The notes under the pieces were generated by a model. The model searched no databases, was not told where the DNA came from, and worked only from the letters and a program-made list of their open reading frames with translations. Positions 24,636-34,571 of a stretch of 64,000 nt of DNA are shown in pieces. Position numbers and translations under genes: made by a program. The DNA is taken from the NCBI RefSeq assembly GCF_028657195.3, contig NZ_JANCPR020000012.1:62001-126000 (forward strand), given 5' to 3'. The stretch's first letter is position 1; every line of letters starts with the position of its first letter. This stretch comes from Streptomyces iconiensis (GTDB lineage: Bacteria > Actinomycetota > Actinomycetes > Streptomycetales > Streptomycetaceae).

Positions 24636-24962
24636 TCAGGACTCCTGTGTGACGGAGACGAGAACATCGTCCCCTTCGATCTTTACGGGGTATACGGGTA
24701 CGGGCCGGGTGGCGGGCAGTCCGGAAGGCTTGCCCGTCCGCAGGTCGAAGCGCGAGCCGTGCAGCCAGCACTCGATGGTGCAGTCCTCCACCTCGCCCTC
24801 GGAGAGCGAGACGTTGGCGTGCGAGCAGATGTCGTTGATCGCGAACACCCCGTCCTCCGTGCGGACGACGGAGACCGGCACACCGGCCAGCTCCACCCGC
24901 AGCGGAACGTCCTCTTCGAGGTCGCTCAGCGTCGCGGCGCGTACGAAACCTTCGGCACTCAT
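24636..24962 (-). CDS. Rieske-type [2Fe-2S] ferredoxin in the suf operon
   Basis: A 108-residue Rieske protein of the ferredoxin subunit class. The cluster motifs are CSHANVSLSEG (Cys-x-His) and CTIECWLHGSRFD (Cys-x2-His). It is a usual member of actinobacterial suf operons and may supply electrons for cluster assembly or be a first client; this is inference. ATG 24962 overlaps the sufD stop by four bases. Sequence searches often call such proteins dioxygenase ferredoxins, but no oxygenase is here. Confidence 0.9.
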   Translation of the reverse strand: MSAEGFVRAATLSDLEEDVPLRVELAGVPVSVVRTEDGVFAINDICSHANVSLSEGEVEDCTIECWLHGSRFDLRTGKPSGLPATRPVPVYPVKIEGDDVLVSVTQES

Positions 24963-26140
24963 GCGACCGACGCCGCCAGCTCGGTCTCGATCTTGGTGAT
25001 GAGGCGCTCCTCCAGCTCGGGCAGCCCGATCTGCTGGACCAGCTCGGCGAAGAAGCCGCGCACGACGATGCGGCGTGCCTCGCTCTCCGGAAGGCCGCGC
25101 GCCATCAGGTAGAAGAGCTGCTCGTCGTCGAAGCGGCCGGTCGCCGAGGCGTGCCCGGCGCCGACGATCTCGCCGGTCTCGATCTCCAGGTTGGGCACCG
25201 AGTCGACGCGCGCGCCGTCGGTGAGCACGAGGTTCCGGTTCAGCTCGTAGGTGTCCGTACCGGTGGCCGCCGCCTGGATGAGCACGTCGCCGATCCACAC
25301 CGCGTGCGCGTCCTCGCCCTGGAGCGCGCCCTTGTACGCCACATTGCTGCGGCAGTTGGGCGCGTCGTGGTCCACCATGAGGCGGTGCTCCTGGTGCTGG
25401 CCGCTGTCGGTGAAGTACAGCCCGTACAGCTCGGCCTCGCCACCGGGCCCGGCGTAGTTGACGCGCGGGTTGAGGCGCACGACGCCGCCGCCGAAGGTCA
25501 CGACGACCGACTTGAAGGTGGCGTCCCGGCCGATCAGCGCGTTGTGCTGCGAACAGTGGACGGCGGAGTCGTCCCAGTCCTGCACGGACACGAAGGTCAC
25601 CTTGGCGCCGTCACCGAGCACGAACTCGACGTTGGCCGAGCGCACGGCGTCACCTGTGTGGTCGATGACGATGACGGCCTCGGCGAAGGCGCCGATGTCG
25701 AAGACGGTGTGCCCGTAGGTCACGCCGCCCTCACCGTGCAGATGCACCGTGACCGGCTCGGTGAGCACGGCCTCCTTGGGCACCGTGACAACGGTGGCCT
25801 TCTCGAACGAGGAGAACGCCTGCGCCGCGACCCTGTCGATGGGCTTGCCGGCACGCCCGATTCGCGCGTCGTCGCGGGGGACGGACTCCACCGTCACGCC
25901 GTCGGGCGCCGACACGTCGGTCTTGATCGTGCCGGTCGCCTGCGCCGTGCCGTCGTGCAGGCCCTTGAGCCGGTCGAGAGGAGTGAACCGCCACTCCTCC
26001 TCGCGGCCGTGCGGTACCGGGAAGTCCGCCACGTCGAAGGACGGCGGTGCGCTCATCCTCGTGGCGGTGGTGGACTCAGCGGCCACCGCGATCGCTCCGG
26101 TGGTGTTCGAGCCAACCGGAAGGTTCTGGGCCTCAGCCAT
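24959..26140 (-). CDS. sufD: SufD scaffold protein
   Basis: A 393-residue beta-helix protein that pairs with SufB to form the Fe-S scaffold. EEWRFTPLDRLKGL near the start and the C-terminal DDEQLFYLMARGLPESEARR are typical. The N-terminal MAEAQNLPVGS agrees with other streptomycete SufD proteins. No good Shine-Dalgarno precedes ATG 26140. Unlike the other suf genes it is separated from its upstream neighbour (sufB) by 133 bases containing a stable hairpin. Confidence 0.93.
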   Translation of the reverse strand: MAEAQNLPVGSNTTGAIAVAAESTTATRMSAPPSFDVADFPVPHGREEEWRFTPLDRLKGLHDGTAQATGTIKTDVSAPDGVTVESVPRDDARIGRAGKPIDRVAAQAFSSFEKATVVTVPKEAVLTEPVTVHLHGEGGVTYGHTVFDIGAFAEAVIVIDHTGDAVRSANVEFVLGDGAKVTFVSVQDWDDSAVHCSQHNALIGRDATFKSVVVTFGGGVVRLNPRVNYAGPGGEAELYGLYFTDSGQHQEHRLMVDHDAPNCRSNVAYKGALQGEDAHAVWIGDVLIQAAATGTDTYELNRNLVLTDGARVDSVPNLEIETGEIVGAGHASATGRFDDEQLFYLMARGLPESEARRIVVRGFFAELVQQIGLPELEERLITKIETELAASVA

Positions 26141-26187
26141 GGCTGTCGTAGTGCTCGCTTTCTGGGTCAAGTCCAAATCTTTCCCCG

Positions 26188-26214
26188 GCCGCGGCGGCGA
26201 CCAGCCGCCGCGGC
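26188..26214 (-). promoter_or_regulatory. Hairpin between sufB and sufD
   Basis: Perfect arms GCCGCGGCGGC and GCCGCCGCGGC flank GACCA. It lies in the only large gap of the operon and could reduce read-through or protect a processed end, changing the ratio of SufB to the downstream products. Confidence 0.6.
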
Positions 26215-26273
26215 GAGGGTTCGGCCGCATGCACACGGCCCTCGGAAGGAGTGTTCGGTACCAGCCGGAACGG

Positions 26274-27691
<1,418 letters not shown>

Positions 27692-27695
<4 letters not shown>

Positions 27696-28471
27696 GCGGG
27701 GTTCCTCCCGGCCTCGTTCACATTGGTGGCGTTGCTGGTGTTGCTGTTCTTCACAGTTCGCCCTGGTTTCTTCGGCTGCGCCGTAGGGATGAACGTGGTG
27801 CACACCCCGTCCCCGTGCGCGATGGTCGCCAGCCGCTGGACGTGGGTGCCGAGCAGCTGGGAGAAGACCTCGGTCTCCGCCTCGCACAGCTGCGGGAACT
27901 TCTCAGCGGTGTGCGCGACGGGGCAGTGGTGCTGGCACAGCTGCTCCCCGGCCGAGGACGGTGCGCCGCGCGCGGTGGCAGCGTACCCGTCCTCTGTCAG
28001 GGCCGCGGCAAGGGCGCTGGTGCGTTCCTCGGGAGGGACGCTCTCCAGCGCCGCGTGGTACTTCTCCGCCTGTGCCGTGATGCGCGCTCGCGCGAAGGCG
28101 GCAACGGCCGCCTCTCCGACCTCTCCGCCGCCCGCTGTCTGGGCGATCCAGTGGAGAGCTTCGGCCGCGAGCTGGTCGTATGCCTGGTCGAAGGCGTCCC
28201 TGCCGCAGTCCGTGAGGGCGAAGACCTTGGCGGGCCTGCCCCTTCCACGCGAGCCGTAGACCCGCTGGTCACGGGGCTCCACGATGCCGTCGGCCGCGAG
28301 CGCGTCGAGGTGGCGGCGCACCGCTGCCTGCGTCAGCTCCAGCCGGAGCGCCAGCTCGGCCGCCGTGGACGGGCCGTGGTCGAGAATGGAACGTACGACC
28401 TTGTTCCTCGTGCCGTTCTGTTCGTCGGGGACCTGCGCAGCGGTCGGTGTGCCGGTGACCTGTGCGGCCAT
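27692..28471 (-). CDS. sufR: SufR, Fe-S-sensing repressor of the suf operon
   Basis: A 259-residue winged-helix regulator. The N-terminal part (about residues 20-90) is the DNA-binding domain (TAAELALRLELTQAAVRRHL). The C-terminal part carries the cluster-binding cysteines in LCQHHCPVAH and PQLCEAE, plus a further Cys in GVCTTF, as in SufR proteins that bind DNA with a cluster and release it when Fe-S supply falls. ATG 28471 is preceded by GAGGA at seven bases. It is the first gene of the operon, and a CAAC-N6-GTTG operator lies in its promoter. Confidence 0.93.
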
Positions 28472-28506
28472 CGTGCGGTCCTCCCGAGCTGCGTCCCTGT
28501 TTTTCA

Positions 28507-28543
28507 CAACGCCATTGTTGCTTAATTCATCGGAGCCCGGCAA
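28507..28543 (-). promoter_or_regulatory. suf promoter with SufR operator
   Basis: CAAC (28507-28510), six bases and GTTG (28517-28520) form the inverted repeat described for SufR in cyanobacteria and, as I recall, Streptomyces. On the minus strand TTGCCG (28543-28538), 18 bases and AACAAT (28519-28514) make a weak promoter whose -10 lies inside the operator, so SufR would repress its own operon. Confidence 0.75.
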
Positions 28544-28720
28544 GCGGGGTCGGTGACCAGCGTCGATGGGGTACGTCACGTAAGGCGCCCCTTACCGGCC
28601 GTGCTCGCGGAACCCCGCCGTCCGTGCGAGCGGGCTCCAGCGCCCGTGCGAGCGGGTCTCACCAGGGAGGCGAGCGGGCCCCGGGGCAGGGGGTCCGGCG
28701 CGGCTCCTTAGACTTCCCCC

Positions 28721-29647
28721 ATGCGAAGTTCAGCGGCTGTGGAAGTCGCGGGGCTGGTGAAGAGGTACGGAAGCAGGACCGCGGTGGACGGGCTCGACCT
28801 GACCGTCGCACGCGGCACCGTCACCGCCTTTCTCGGCCCCAATGGAGCGGGTAAGACCACCACCATCGAGACCTGCGAGGGCTACCGGCGCGCGGACGCG
28901 GGCACCGTACGCGTCCTCGGTCTCGACCCCGTCGCCCAGAGCGCGGAGCTGCGCCCCCGTATCGGGGTGATGCTCCAGAGCGGCGGGATCTACCCCACGG
29001 CGCGCGTCGGGGAGACGCTGCGCCACATGGCGACGCTCCACGCGCACCCGCTGGACGTGCCCGCGCTCATCGAGCGCCTCGGCCTGGGCGGCTGCGGACG
29101 TACGCCCTACCGCAGGCTGTCCGGCGGCCAGCAGCAGCGGCTCGCGCTCGCGCTCGCCCTGGTGGGCCGGCCCGAGCTGGTCTTCCTCGACGAGCCGACC
29201 GCGGGCCTCGACCCCCAGGCCCGGCACGCCACCTGGGACCTGGTGCGCGACCTGCGCGCCGACGGCGTGACGGTGCTGCTGACCACGCACCACATGGACG
29301 AGGCCGAGGAACTGTCCGACGACGTGGCCATCGTGGACGGCGGAAAGGTCATCGCGCAGGGCGCACCCGAGGTGCTGTGCAAGGGCGGCGCCGAGAACAC
29401 CCTGCGCTTCGGCGGTCGCCCGGGGCTCGACCTCAAGTCCCTGCTGAAGGCGCTCCCTTCGGACACCCTCGCCGTCGAACTCAGCCCCGGCAGCTACCGC
29501 CTGACCGGCACCGTCAACCCCCAGCTCCTCGCCACCGTCACCTCCTGGTGCGCACAGAACGGCGTCATGCCCGACCGCATCTCGGTCGAACGCCGCACCC
29601 TGGAGGACGTCTTCTTGGAACTCACAGGGAAGGAGCTGCGCTCATGA
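28721..29647 (+). CDS. ABC transporter ATP-binding protein (exporter type)
   Basis: A 308-residue ATPase of the drug/lipid exporter (DRA) group. Walker A is GPNGAGKTTT (about residue 43), the signature LSGGQQQRLALALAL, Walker B with LVFLDEPTAGLDPQ, and the switch His in LTTHHMDEAE. A C-terminal domain of about 80 residues follows, as in drug-resistance ATPases. Its stop overlaps the permease ATG by four bases (ATGA), so the two form one transporter. It is divergent from the suf operon; substrate unknown. Confidence 0.9.
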   Translation: MRSSAAVEVAGLVKRYGSRTAVDGLDLTVARGTVTAFLGPNGAGKTTTIETCEGYRRADAGTVRVLGLDPVAQSAELRPRIGVMLQSGGIYPTARVGETLRHMATLHAHPLDVPALIERLGLGGCGRTPYRRLSGGQQQRLALALALVGRPELVFLDEPTAGLDPQARHATWDLVRDLRADGVTVLLTTHHMDEAEELSDDVAIVDGGKVIAQGAPEVLCKGGAENTLRFGGRPGLDLKSLLKALPSDTLAVELSPGSYRLTGTVNPQLLATVTSWCAQNGVMPDRISVERRTLEDVFLELTGKELRS

Positions 29648-30414
29648 GTGCCACGGGTACGTACGCACCGGCGCCCGGTGGTGCGCCGCTGTCGCGGATG
29701 GTGCGGGCGCAGGCGGCGCTGGAGACCAGGACGCAGCTGCGCAACGGTGAGCAGCTGCTGCTCACCGTCGTCATTCCCACACTGCTGCTGGTGCTCTTCA
29801 GCGCCGTCGACATCGTCGACACGGGCGCGGGCTCACGGGTGGACTTCCTGGCGCCCGGCATCCTCGCGCTGGCCGTGCTCTCGACGGCGTTCACGGGGCA
29901 GGCCATCTCCACGGGGTTCGAACGGCGCTACGGGGTGCTCAAGCGGCTCGGTTCCTCGCCGCTTCCCCGGTGGGGGCTGATGACGGCGAAGACGTGCTCC
30001 GTCCTGGTGATCGAGGTCCTCCAGGTCGCCCTGCTGACCGTCGTCGCGCTCGCTCTGGGCTGGTCCCCGCACGGGAACCCGGCGACGGTTGCGCTGCTGC
30101 TCCTGCTGGGCACGGCCACGTTCTCCGGGCTCGGGCTGCTGATGGCCGGGACGCTCAAGGCCGAGGCGACGCTGGCCGCCGCGAACCTCGTGTTCATCCT
30201 GCTGCTGGTCGGCGGCGGCGTGATCGTTCCCCTGGACAAGTTCCCCGGGGCGGCGCAGAGCGTGCTGCACCTGCTGCCGATCTCGGCGCTCTCCGACGGC
30301 CTGCGTGACGTGCTCCAGCACGGCGCCGGCTTCCCCTGGGGCGACCTCGGCATCCTCGCGGTGTGGTCGGTGCTGGGACTGACGGCGGCTGCGCGCTTCT
30401 TCAAATGGGAGTAG
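29644..30414 (+). CDS. ABC-2 type exporter permease
   Basis: A 256-residue membrane protein with six helices, partner of the preceding ATPase. ALETRTQLRNGEQLLLTVVI is the cytoplasmic lead-in typical of ABC-2 permeases and LPISALSDGLRDVLQHG the last loop. An 18-bp imperfect duplication spans its stop codon (30400-30417 and 30419-30436), so TTCAAATGGGAG recurs just after the gene. Substrate cannot be predicted. Confidence 0.88.
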   Translation: MSATGTYAPAPGGAPLSRMVRAQAALETRTQLRNGEQLLLTVVIPTLLLVLFSAVDIVDTGAGSRVDFLAPGILALAVLSTAFTGQAISTGFERRYGVLKRLGSSPLPRWGLMTAKTCSVLVIEVLQVALLTVVALALGWSPHGNPATVALLLLLGTATFSGLGLLMAGTLKAEATLAAANLVFILLLVGGGVIVPLDKFPGAAQSVLHLLPISALSDGLRDVLQHGAGFPWGDLGILAVWSVLGLTAAARFFKWE

Positions 30415-30512
30415 CAGCTTCAAGTGGGAGCAACGGCACGCGAGTAGTGCGTGCCAGGCCCGGACGATGCGCGCCGGGGCCCGAACGGGGCGGATCGGGC
30501 CCCCTCGTGAAT

Positions 30513-30543
30513 GCTTGCACAAGCGTCGGCCTACGATGTCCCC
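30513..30543 (+). promoter_or_regulatory. Predicted leaderless promoter region of ctaA
   Basis: TACGAT (30532-30537) ends six bases before the GTG start at 30544, with no Shine-Dalgarno. Just upstream, GCTTG-CA-CAAGC (30513-30524) is a perfect short inverted repeat in the spacer region and may bind a regulator. Confidence 0.45.
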
Positions 30544-31632
30544 GTGCCGAAACTGCTCGAACTCGTACGCAACCCCATCGCGTACATCGCCGCGCGCTGG
30601 ACCCCTACGCAGCGCACCCTCCAGCGTGCTGCCTTCACCGCGCTCCTGATGAGCGTCTTCATCGTGGTGACCGGCGGGGCCGTGCGGCTCACCGGGTCAG
30701 GGCTCGGATGTGACACCTGGCCCAAGTGCAGCAGCGAGAGCCTCACCGCCACCTCCGAGATGGGCATCCACGGCGCCATCGAGTTCGGCAACCGCATGCT
30801 CACCTGGGTGCTGTCGGCCGCCGTCGGCTGGACGATCATCGCCGTACGCTCGGCCAAGCCCGCGCGCAAGGGGCTCAGCAAGCTGGCGTGGGCACAGTTC
30901 TGGCTCGTGATGAGCAACGGCATCGTCGGCGGTGTCACGGTCCTCACGGAGCTGAACCCGTACACCGTCGCGGGGCACTTCATCGCCGCGACCGCTCTGC
31001 TGACCGTCACCACGGTCACCTGGCTGCGTACGCGCGAGGGCGACGCGCCGCCGCGCCCCCTGGTCGGCAAGCCGGTGAAGAAGCTCGGCGCGGCGCTCGT
31101 CTTCTTCTCGGCCTGCCTCGTGGTGGCGGGCACCGTCGTCACGGGCGCCGGGCCGCACGCGGGTGACAGCAGCGAGGTGCCGCGCATGCCGGTCGAGGTG
31201 AAGCTCGCCGCGCAGACGCACGCGACCTTCGCCTGGATCGTTGTCGTACTCGCCGTGGCCCTGTGGTTCATCCTCCGTGCCATGGACGCTCCCGCCGGAC
31301 CGCGCCGTGTCACGGGTGCCTTCGTCCTCGTCCTGCTCTCGCAGGGCGTGATCGGGTACGTGCAGTACTTCACGGACATGCCCGAACTCCTCGTCGGGCT
31401 GCATCTGTTGGGCTCGACACTGGTGTGGGCCGGGGTGCTGCACGTCGTGCTCTCGATGCGGGAACGCGGCCTGCCGCAACCTATGGAGGCACCCGTTCCG
31501 GTGACCGCCTCCGCTCAGGGCCCGTCCACGCCGGCACCCACACCCGAAGGCCCCACGCCCGAAGGCCCCTCGTCCGGCCCGTCAGCACCCGCGCCCGGCG
31601 AGGAAGCCCCCTCCCCCGCGCCCAGCCGGTAG
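30544..31632 (+). CDS. ctaA: Heme A synthase (COX15/CtaA)
   Basis: A 362-residue membrane enzyme that oxidises heme O to heme A for cytochrome aa3 oxidase. Eight helices are predicted, in two four-helix halves. Heme-ligand histidines are in GIHGAIEFGNRM, TVAGHFIAA, QTHATFAW and GLHLLGS; the extracellular cysteine pair GLGCDTWPKC is like Bacillus CtaA. GTG 30544 gives the family-like start VPKLLELV. The last 50 residues are a Pro/Glu/Ala tail with no family counterpart, and 118 bases of it overlap the opposite-strand gene. ctaB lies 3 kb downstream. Confidence 0.92.
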   Translation: MPKLLELVRNPIAYIAARWTPTQRTLQRAAFTALLMSVFIVVTGGAVRLTGSGLGCDTWPKCSSESLTATSEMGIHGAIEFGNRMLTWVLSAAVGWTIIAVRSAKPARKGLSKLAWAQFWLVMSNGIVGGVTVLTELNPYTVAGHFIAATALLTVTTVTWLRTREGDAPPRPLVGKPVKKLGAALVFFSACLVVAGTVVTGAGPHAGDSSEVPRMPVEVKLAAQTHATFAWIVVVLAVALWFILRAMDAPAGPRRVTGAFVLVLLSQGVIGYVQYFTDMPELLVGLHLLGSTLVWAGVLHVVLSMRERGLPQPMEAPVPVTASAQGPSTPAPTPEGPTPEGPSSGPSAPAPGEEAPSPAPSR

Positions 31633-32717
31633 AGGCGCCGCGCGTTCGCGTACCCGACGCACCCGGCGATACGGGCCGCGTCGGCGCCGGAGCACACACC
31701 CTCCCTTGTCCACTCGGCCAGCAACCGTTCCAGCGCGCCCGTGAACGCGCGCGCCCGCACGACGTACAGCTCGGGCAGGGCGCGGGCGCGGGTCGTGAAG
31801 AGGAGCTTCGCGAAGGGTGCCTCGGCCAGCGTCTCGGCCGGGCGGGGCCCGATGTCCGCGTACACGTGGGGGAAGGCGGCGGCGAGCCGCGCCGCCGCGG
31901 CGTGATGCGGGTTCTCCGGCAGCAGCACCAGTCTGGTGCGCGGCCCCGCGGCCTCGCGCAGGAAACCGGCCAGCGGTACGGGGTCGGCGCAGCGCAGCTG
32001 GAGCGGTCGGCCGGTCACCAGCGCGCTCCACAGCAGGTGACGGACGAGCGCGGGCTCGCGGCCCAGCCCGCTCCCCCGTATCGGCTCGCCGCCGCGTGCC
32101 CGGTGCGGCGCGCGTGCCCTGAACCACCGGTCGGCCGCCCTGTGCACCTCGCGCAGATCGGGCGGCTCGCGCTCGCGGAAGGCCGCCTCGCACACGAAGG
32201 CGGCGGCACGGCATGCCGCCCCGTGCAGCGCCTCGGCTGTGTTGGTGACGAAGGAGCGAACGGTCCCCGAGGTGTCCGCGATCTGCGCGGCGAGCACCTC
32301 CAGCCCGACCGTCTCCCGTACGGACGCCTCGCAGAGCGTGGCCAGCTCGGCGGGTGAGGTGAGACCGGGTGTGCAGGCGCCGGGCGCGTGCGGTGCGCTC
32401 TCCGTCAGGAAGCAGCCGATACCGCTCCCCCGCAGCAGCGCGCGGGCACTGGTGTACGCACCGAGTTCGCGGCGCCGTGCGAGATAGCGGGCAGGCGCGC
32501 AGTGCGGTTCGAGACCGAGGAGCGGAGGGCACCAGCGGCGCAGCGCCAGCCCCGCGCCGCTGTCGTAGAAGGTGCCGTGCGCGGGCGGGCGGGCACCGAG
32601 CGCGGCTGCCAGGTGCGTCTCGAACGTGCCGAGGCCCAGTTCAGCGTGGAGCACCCCGTGTCCGTGCTGGTCGACCAGCGGGACCGGAGCGCGCGCTCCC
32701 CGTGGGTCACCGGCCAT
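31515..32717 (-). CDS. Amidohydrolase-2-like protein with degraded metal site
   Basis: A 400-residue protein resembling the amidohydrolase-2 barrel. VDQHGHGVL keeps the first His-x-His metal pair and PELYVVRARAF...ANARRLYRLG is the family C terminus. However, the usual HCYP motif reads LLPENPHH and the usual GSDA motif reads FTTRARALPE, so two expected metal or catalytic residues are missing. It may be inactive or use a different chemistry. ATG 32717 has GGAGAC upstream. The Gly/Pro-rich tail overlaps ctaA antisense by 118 bases. It is divergent from the small gene at 32834. Confidence 0.65.
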   Translation of the reverse strand: MAGDPRGARAPVPLVDQHGHGVLHAELGLGTFETHLAAALGARPPAHGTFYDSGAGLALRRWCPPLLGLEPHCAPARYLARRRELGAYTSARALLRGSGIGCFLTESAPHAPGACTPGLTSPAELATLCEASVRETVGLEVLAAQIADTSGTVRSFVTNTAEALHGAACRAAAFVCEAAFREREPPDLREVHRAADRWFRARAPHRARGGEPIRGSGLGREPALVRHLLWSALVTGRPLQLRCADPVPLAGFLREAAGPRTRLVLLPENPHHAAAARLAAAFPHVYADIGPRPAETLAEAPFAKLLFTTRARALPELYVVRARAFTGALERLLAEWTREGVCSGADAARIAGCVGYANARRLYRLGAGEGASSPGAGADGPDEGPSGVGPSGVGAGVDGP

Positions 32718-32833
32718 GCGCTGTCTCCTCTCCCCCTGCCGGGTCTAACGCCCGGAAGGGGCCCGGGTGGCGGTCGACGGGAGATCGCGGGGGCCCGTCG
32801 CCAGAACGCTTACCCGCCGGTAGCATCAGCGCC

Positions 32834-33172
32834 ATGGCAGCAGACACGAGCAAGCGTGCGGCCCGGCTCGCCCGGCAGATCGAGACCTTCGCGCGCAAGA
32901 ACGGCGGCAGCGCCGAGGGACAGATCTCCTACGTGGGCCAGGTCGGCTTCCGTATCGTCCTGGTCGGCTCCGACGGGGGCTGGGGCGACCTGATGGCACC
33001 GTCCAAGGAGGTCGCGGACGAGGCCGTGGAGCGCGCCGGCATCCCGCTGCGCGAGAACTTCGACGGCGAGATGGCGGACCGGGTCCTTACCGGCCCCTAC
33101 GAGTGGGACCGGATGGCAGGCGTCCAGCTCGGCGGCCCGGCCAACGCCGCGCAGGCCGCGCAGGCCGCATAG
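32834..33172 (+). CDS. Small conserved streptomycete protein of unknown function
   Basis: A 112-residue soluble protein starting MAADTSKRAARLARQIETF, then alternating strand-like segments and an Ala/Gln-rich tail (NAAQAAQAA). I do not recognise the fold. There is no Shine-Dalgarno, but TAGCAT (32821-32826) ends seven bases before the ATG, so the mRNA is probably leaderless. A long-loop terminator follows. Confidence 0.75.
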   Translation: MAADTSKRAARLARQIETFARKNGGSAEGQISYVGQVGFRIVLVGSDGGWGDLMAPSKEVADEAVERAGIPLRENFDGEMADRVLTGPYEWDRMAGVQLGGPANAAQAAQAA

Positions 33173-33200
33173 GCCGCGTTCGCGGAACATGCGCGGGAAG

Positions 33201-33287
33201 GGTGTGCCTCTGCCCTCCGTGCCTGGCGGGCTGCGGGCTGCGGGCTGCGGGCTGCCCGGAGCCTCTTCGAGCAGGGCGAGGCACACC
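33201..33287. terminator. Bidirectional stem with a long repetitive loop
   Basis: GGTGTGCCTC-T-GCCCT (33201-33216) pairs with AGGGCGAGGCACACC (33273-33287), one bulged base. The 56-base loop contains four tandem GGGCTGC units. It sits between two converging genes. Confidence 0.65.
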
Positions 33288-33329
33288 CCGGTGGCTGGTC
33301 ACGCCCGCACGGCGATCGCACCGCCCTGA

Positions 33330-34451
33330 TCAGTCGACGTACGACTGGAGCGTGCCGCGGCGGCGGATGTCGAGCGTCGCGCAGTGGAACGAGCCGCCGA
33401 ACGGCGCGTAGTGCAGCAGGTCGCACGGGATGGGCTCGAAGCCCCATCCTTCGAGCGCGCGCAGCATGTTCGTGTGGTGCCGCTCGGCGATCACCCGTTT
33501 GTCGTCGATCATGAGAATGTTCATGCTGAGCCACTTCCCGCACATCGACGTGATCCTCAGCAGGCGCTCCTCCACCGGATCGGGCTCGGGGGCGACCAGG
33601 ATGTCCCAGGAGTTCAGGACCTCGGGCAGCCGGTCCACGTCGATGTACTCGGGATTGACCAGCGCCTTGCCCGGCGCGAGCACGAGGAACGTCGTGTCGA
33701 TGTGCATGGGCGTGCGGCAGCGGCTCTCGATCTCGTGGATGCGGTAGCCGGGGCCGAGATGGCGGCGCAACCAGTCGATGCCCATGCGGTTGGTGACATT
33801 GCTCCGGGTGACGAACAGGTCGCGTCCTGCGCGTACGAAATCGGCCGCGTCGAAGACCGGCTCGAACTCGGTGAGGATGTAGCGCATGGGCTCGCCGGCC
33901 CCGGGGACGCGGTAGTCCGGGTCGAACAGCGCGTCGGTGAGCTGCGGTCTGGGCGCCGCCGTCCAGCGGGCGCCGCGCCGGAAGTAGTCCTTGAGAACCG
34001 CCCGGTAGGAATGGGTCTCGAAGTACCGGCACGGCCAGGCCATCGGGGCCTCGATGATCTCGTCGCCGATCACGAGCATGCTGTCGCGGGGACAGGTGTT
34101 GCAGAACCCGCGCGACGACCAGTCGGGGGCACCGAAGTGCTGCCCGTGGTCGACAACGTCCGGGCGCGTGACCGTGATGCCGAGGGAGCGCAGGAGAGCG
34201 ATGAACTGATCGAGTTCGTGCTGCGCCCGCTCGATCAGCACACGCGGATAGCGGAAGCCTGCGGCAAGCCCCTGCAAGCGCGCAGCCCACGGTGGGATGT
34301 TGCAGGCCACGACCGGATGGTGGGAGGGAATCCGCGCGCCGTCGAGACGCCCGACGAGGATCTCCTCCAGCGGATCCCACTCGTTGTGGGAGTTGACCGG
34401 CGAAACGAGAGGTTCCGCGGCGTTGGCCTTCTCATCAGGGGATGCGGACAT
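33330..34451 (-). CDS. Amidinotransferase (glycine/inosamine-phosphate type)
   Basis: A 373-residue enzyme that moves the guanidino group from arginine to an amine. The family triad is clear: EFEPVFDAADFVRAGRD (Asp), TPMHIDTTFLVLAPGK (His) and the nucleophile C357 in GGSFHCATLDIRR. VNSHNEWDPLEEILVG near the start is diagnostic. Relatives include animal arginine:glycine amidinotransferase, StrB1 of streptomycin synthesis and cyanotoxin enzymes; the acceptor cannot be told from the sequence. It is not in a visible biosynthetic cluster: it lies between heme A and heme O synthase genes. ATG 34451 has only a weak ribosome binding site. Confidence 0.88.
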   Translation of the reverse strand: MSASPDEKANAAEPLVSPVNSHNEWDPLEEILVGRLDGARIPSHHPVVACNIPPWAARLQGLAAGFRYPRVLIERAQHELDQFIALLRSLGITVTRPDVVDHGQHFGAPDWSSRGFCNTCPRDSMLVIGDEIIEAPMAWPCRYFETHSYRAVLKDYFRRGARWTAAPRPQLTDALFDPDYRVPGAGEPMRYILTEFEPVFDAADFVRAGRDLFVTRSNVTNRMGIDWLRRHLGPGYRIHEIESRCRTPMHIDTTFLVLAPGKALVNPEYIDVDRLPEVLNSWDILVAPEPDPVEERLLRITSMCGKWLSMNILMIDDKRVIAERHHTNMLRALEGWGFEPIPCDLLHYAPFGGSFHCATLDIRRRGTLQSYVD

Positions 34452-34571
34452 GACCGCTTTCGCTCGCAGAAATGAGTGACTCGGGACCCCCGATACGTTA
34501 CCCAAAGCGCACGTAAGGGGCCGGACGGTAGCGGGCGAGCGGCCTCTCACGACGTGGCCATCGCGCGGAAG

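Noticed and set aside
24636..24962. Reading the Rieske protein as part of an aromatic dioxygenase
   Set aside because: No oxygenase or reductase genes are near and it is embedded by overlaps in the suf operon.
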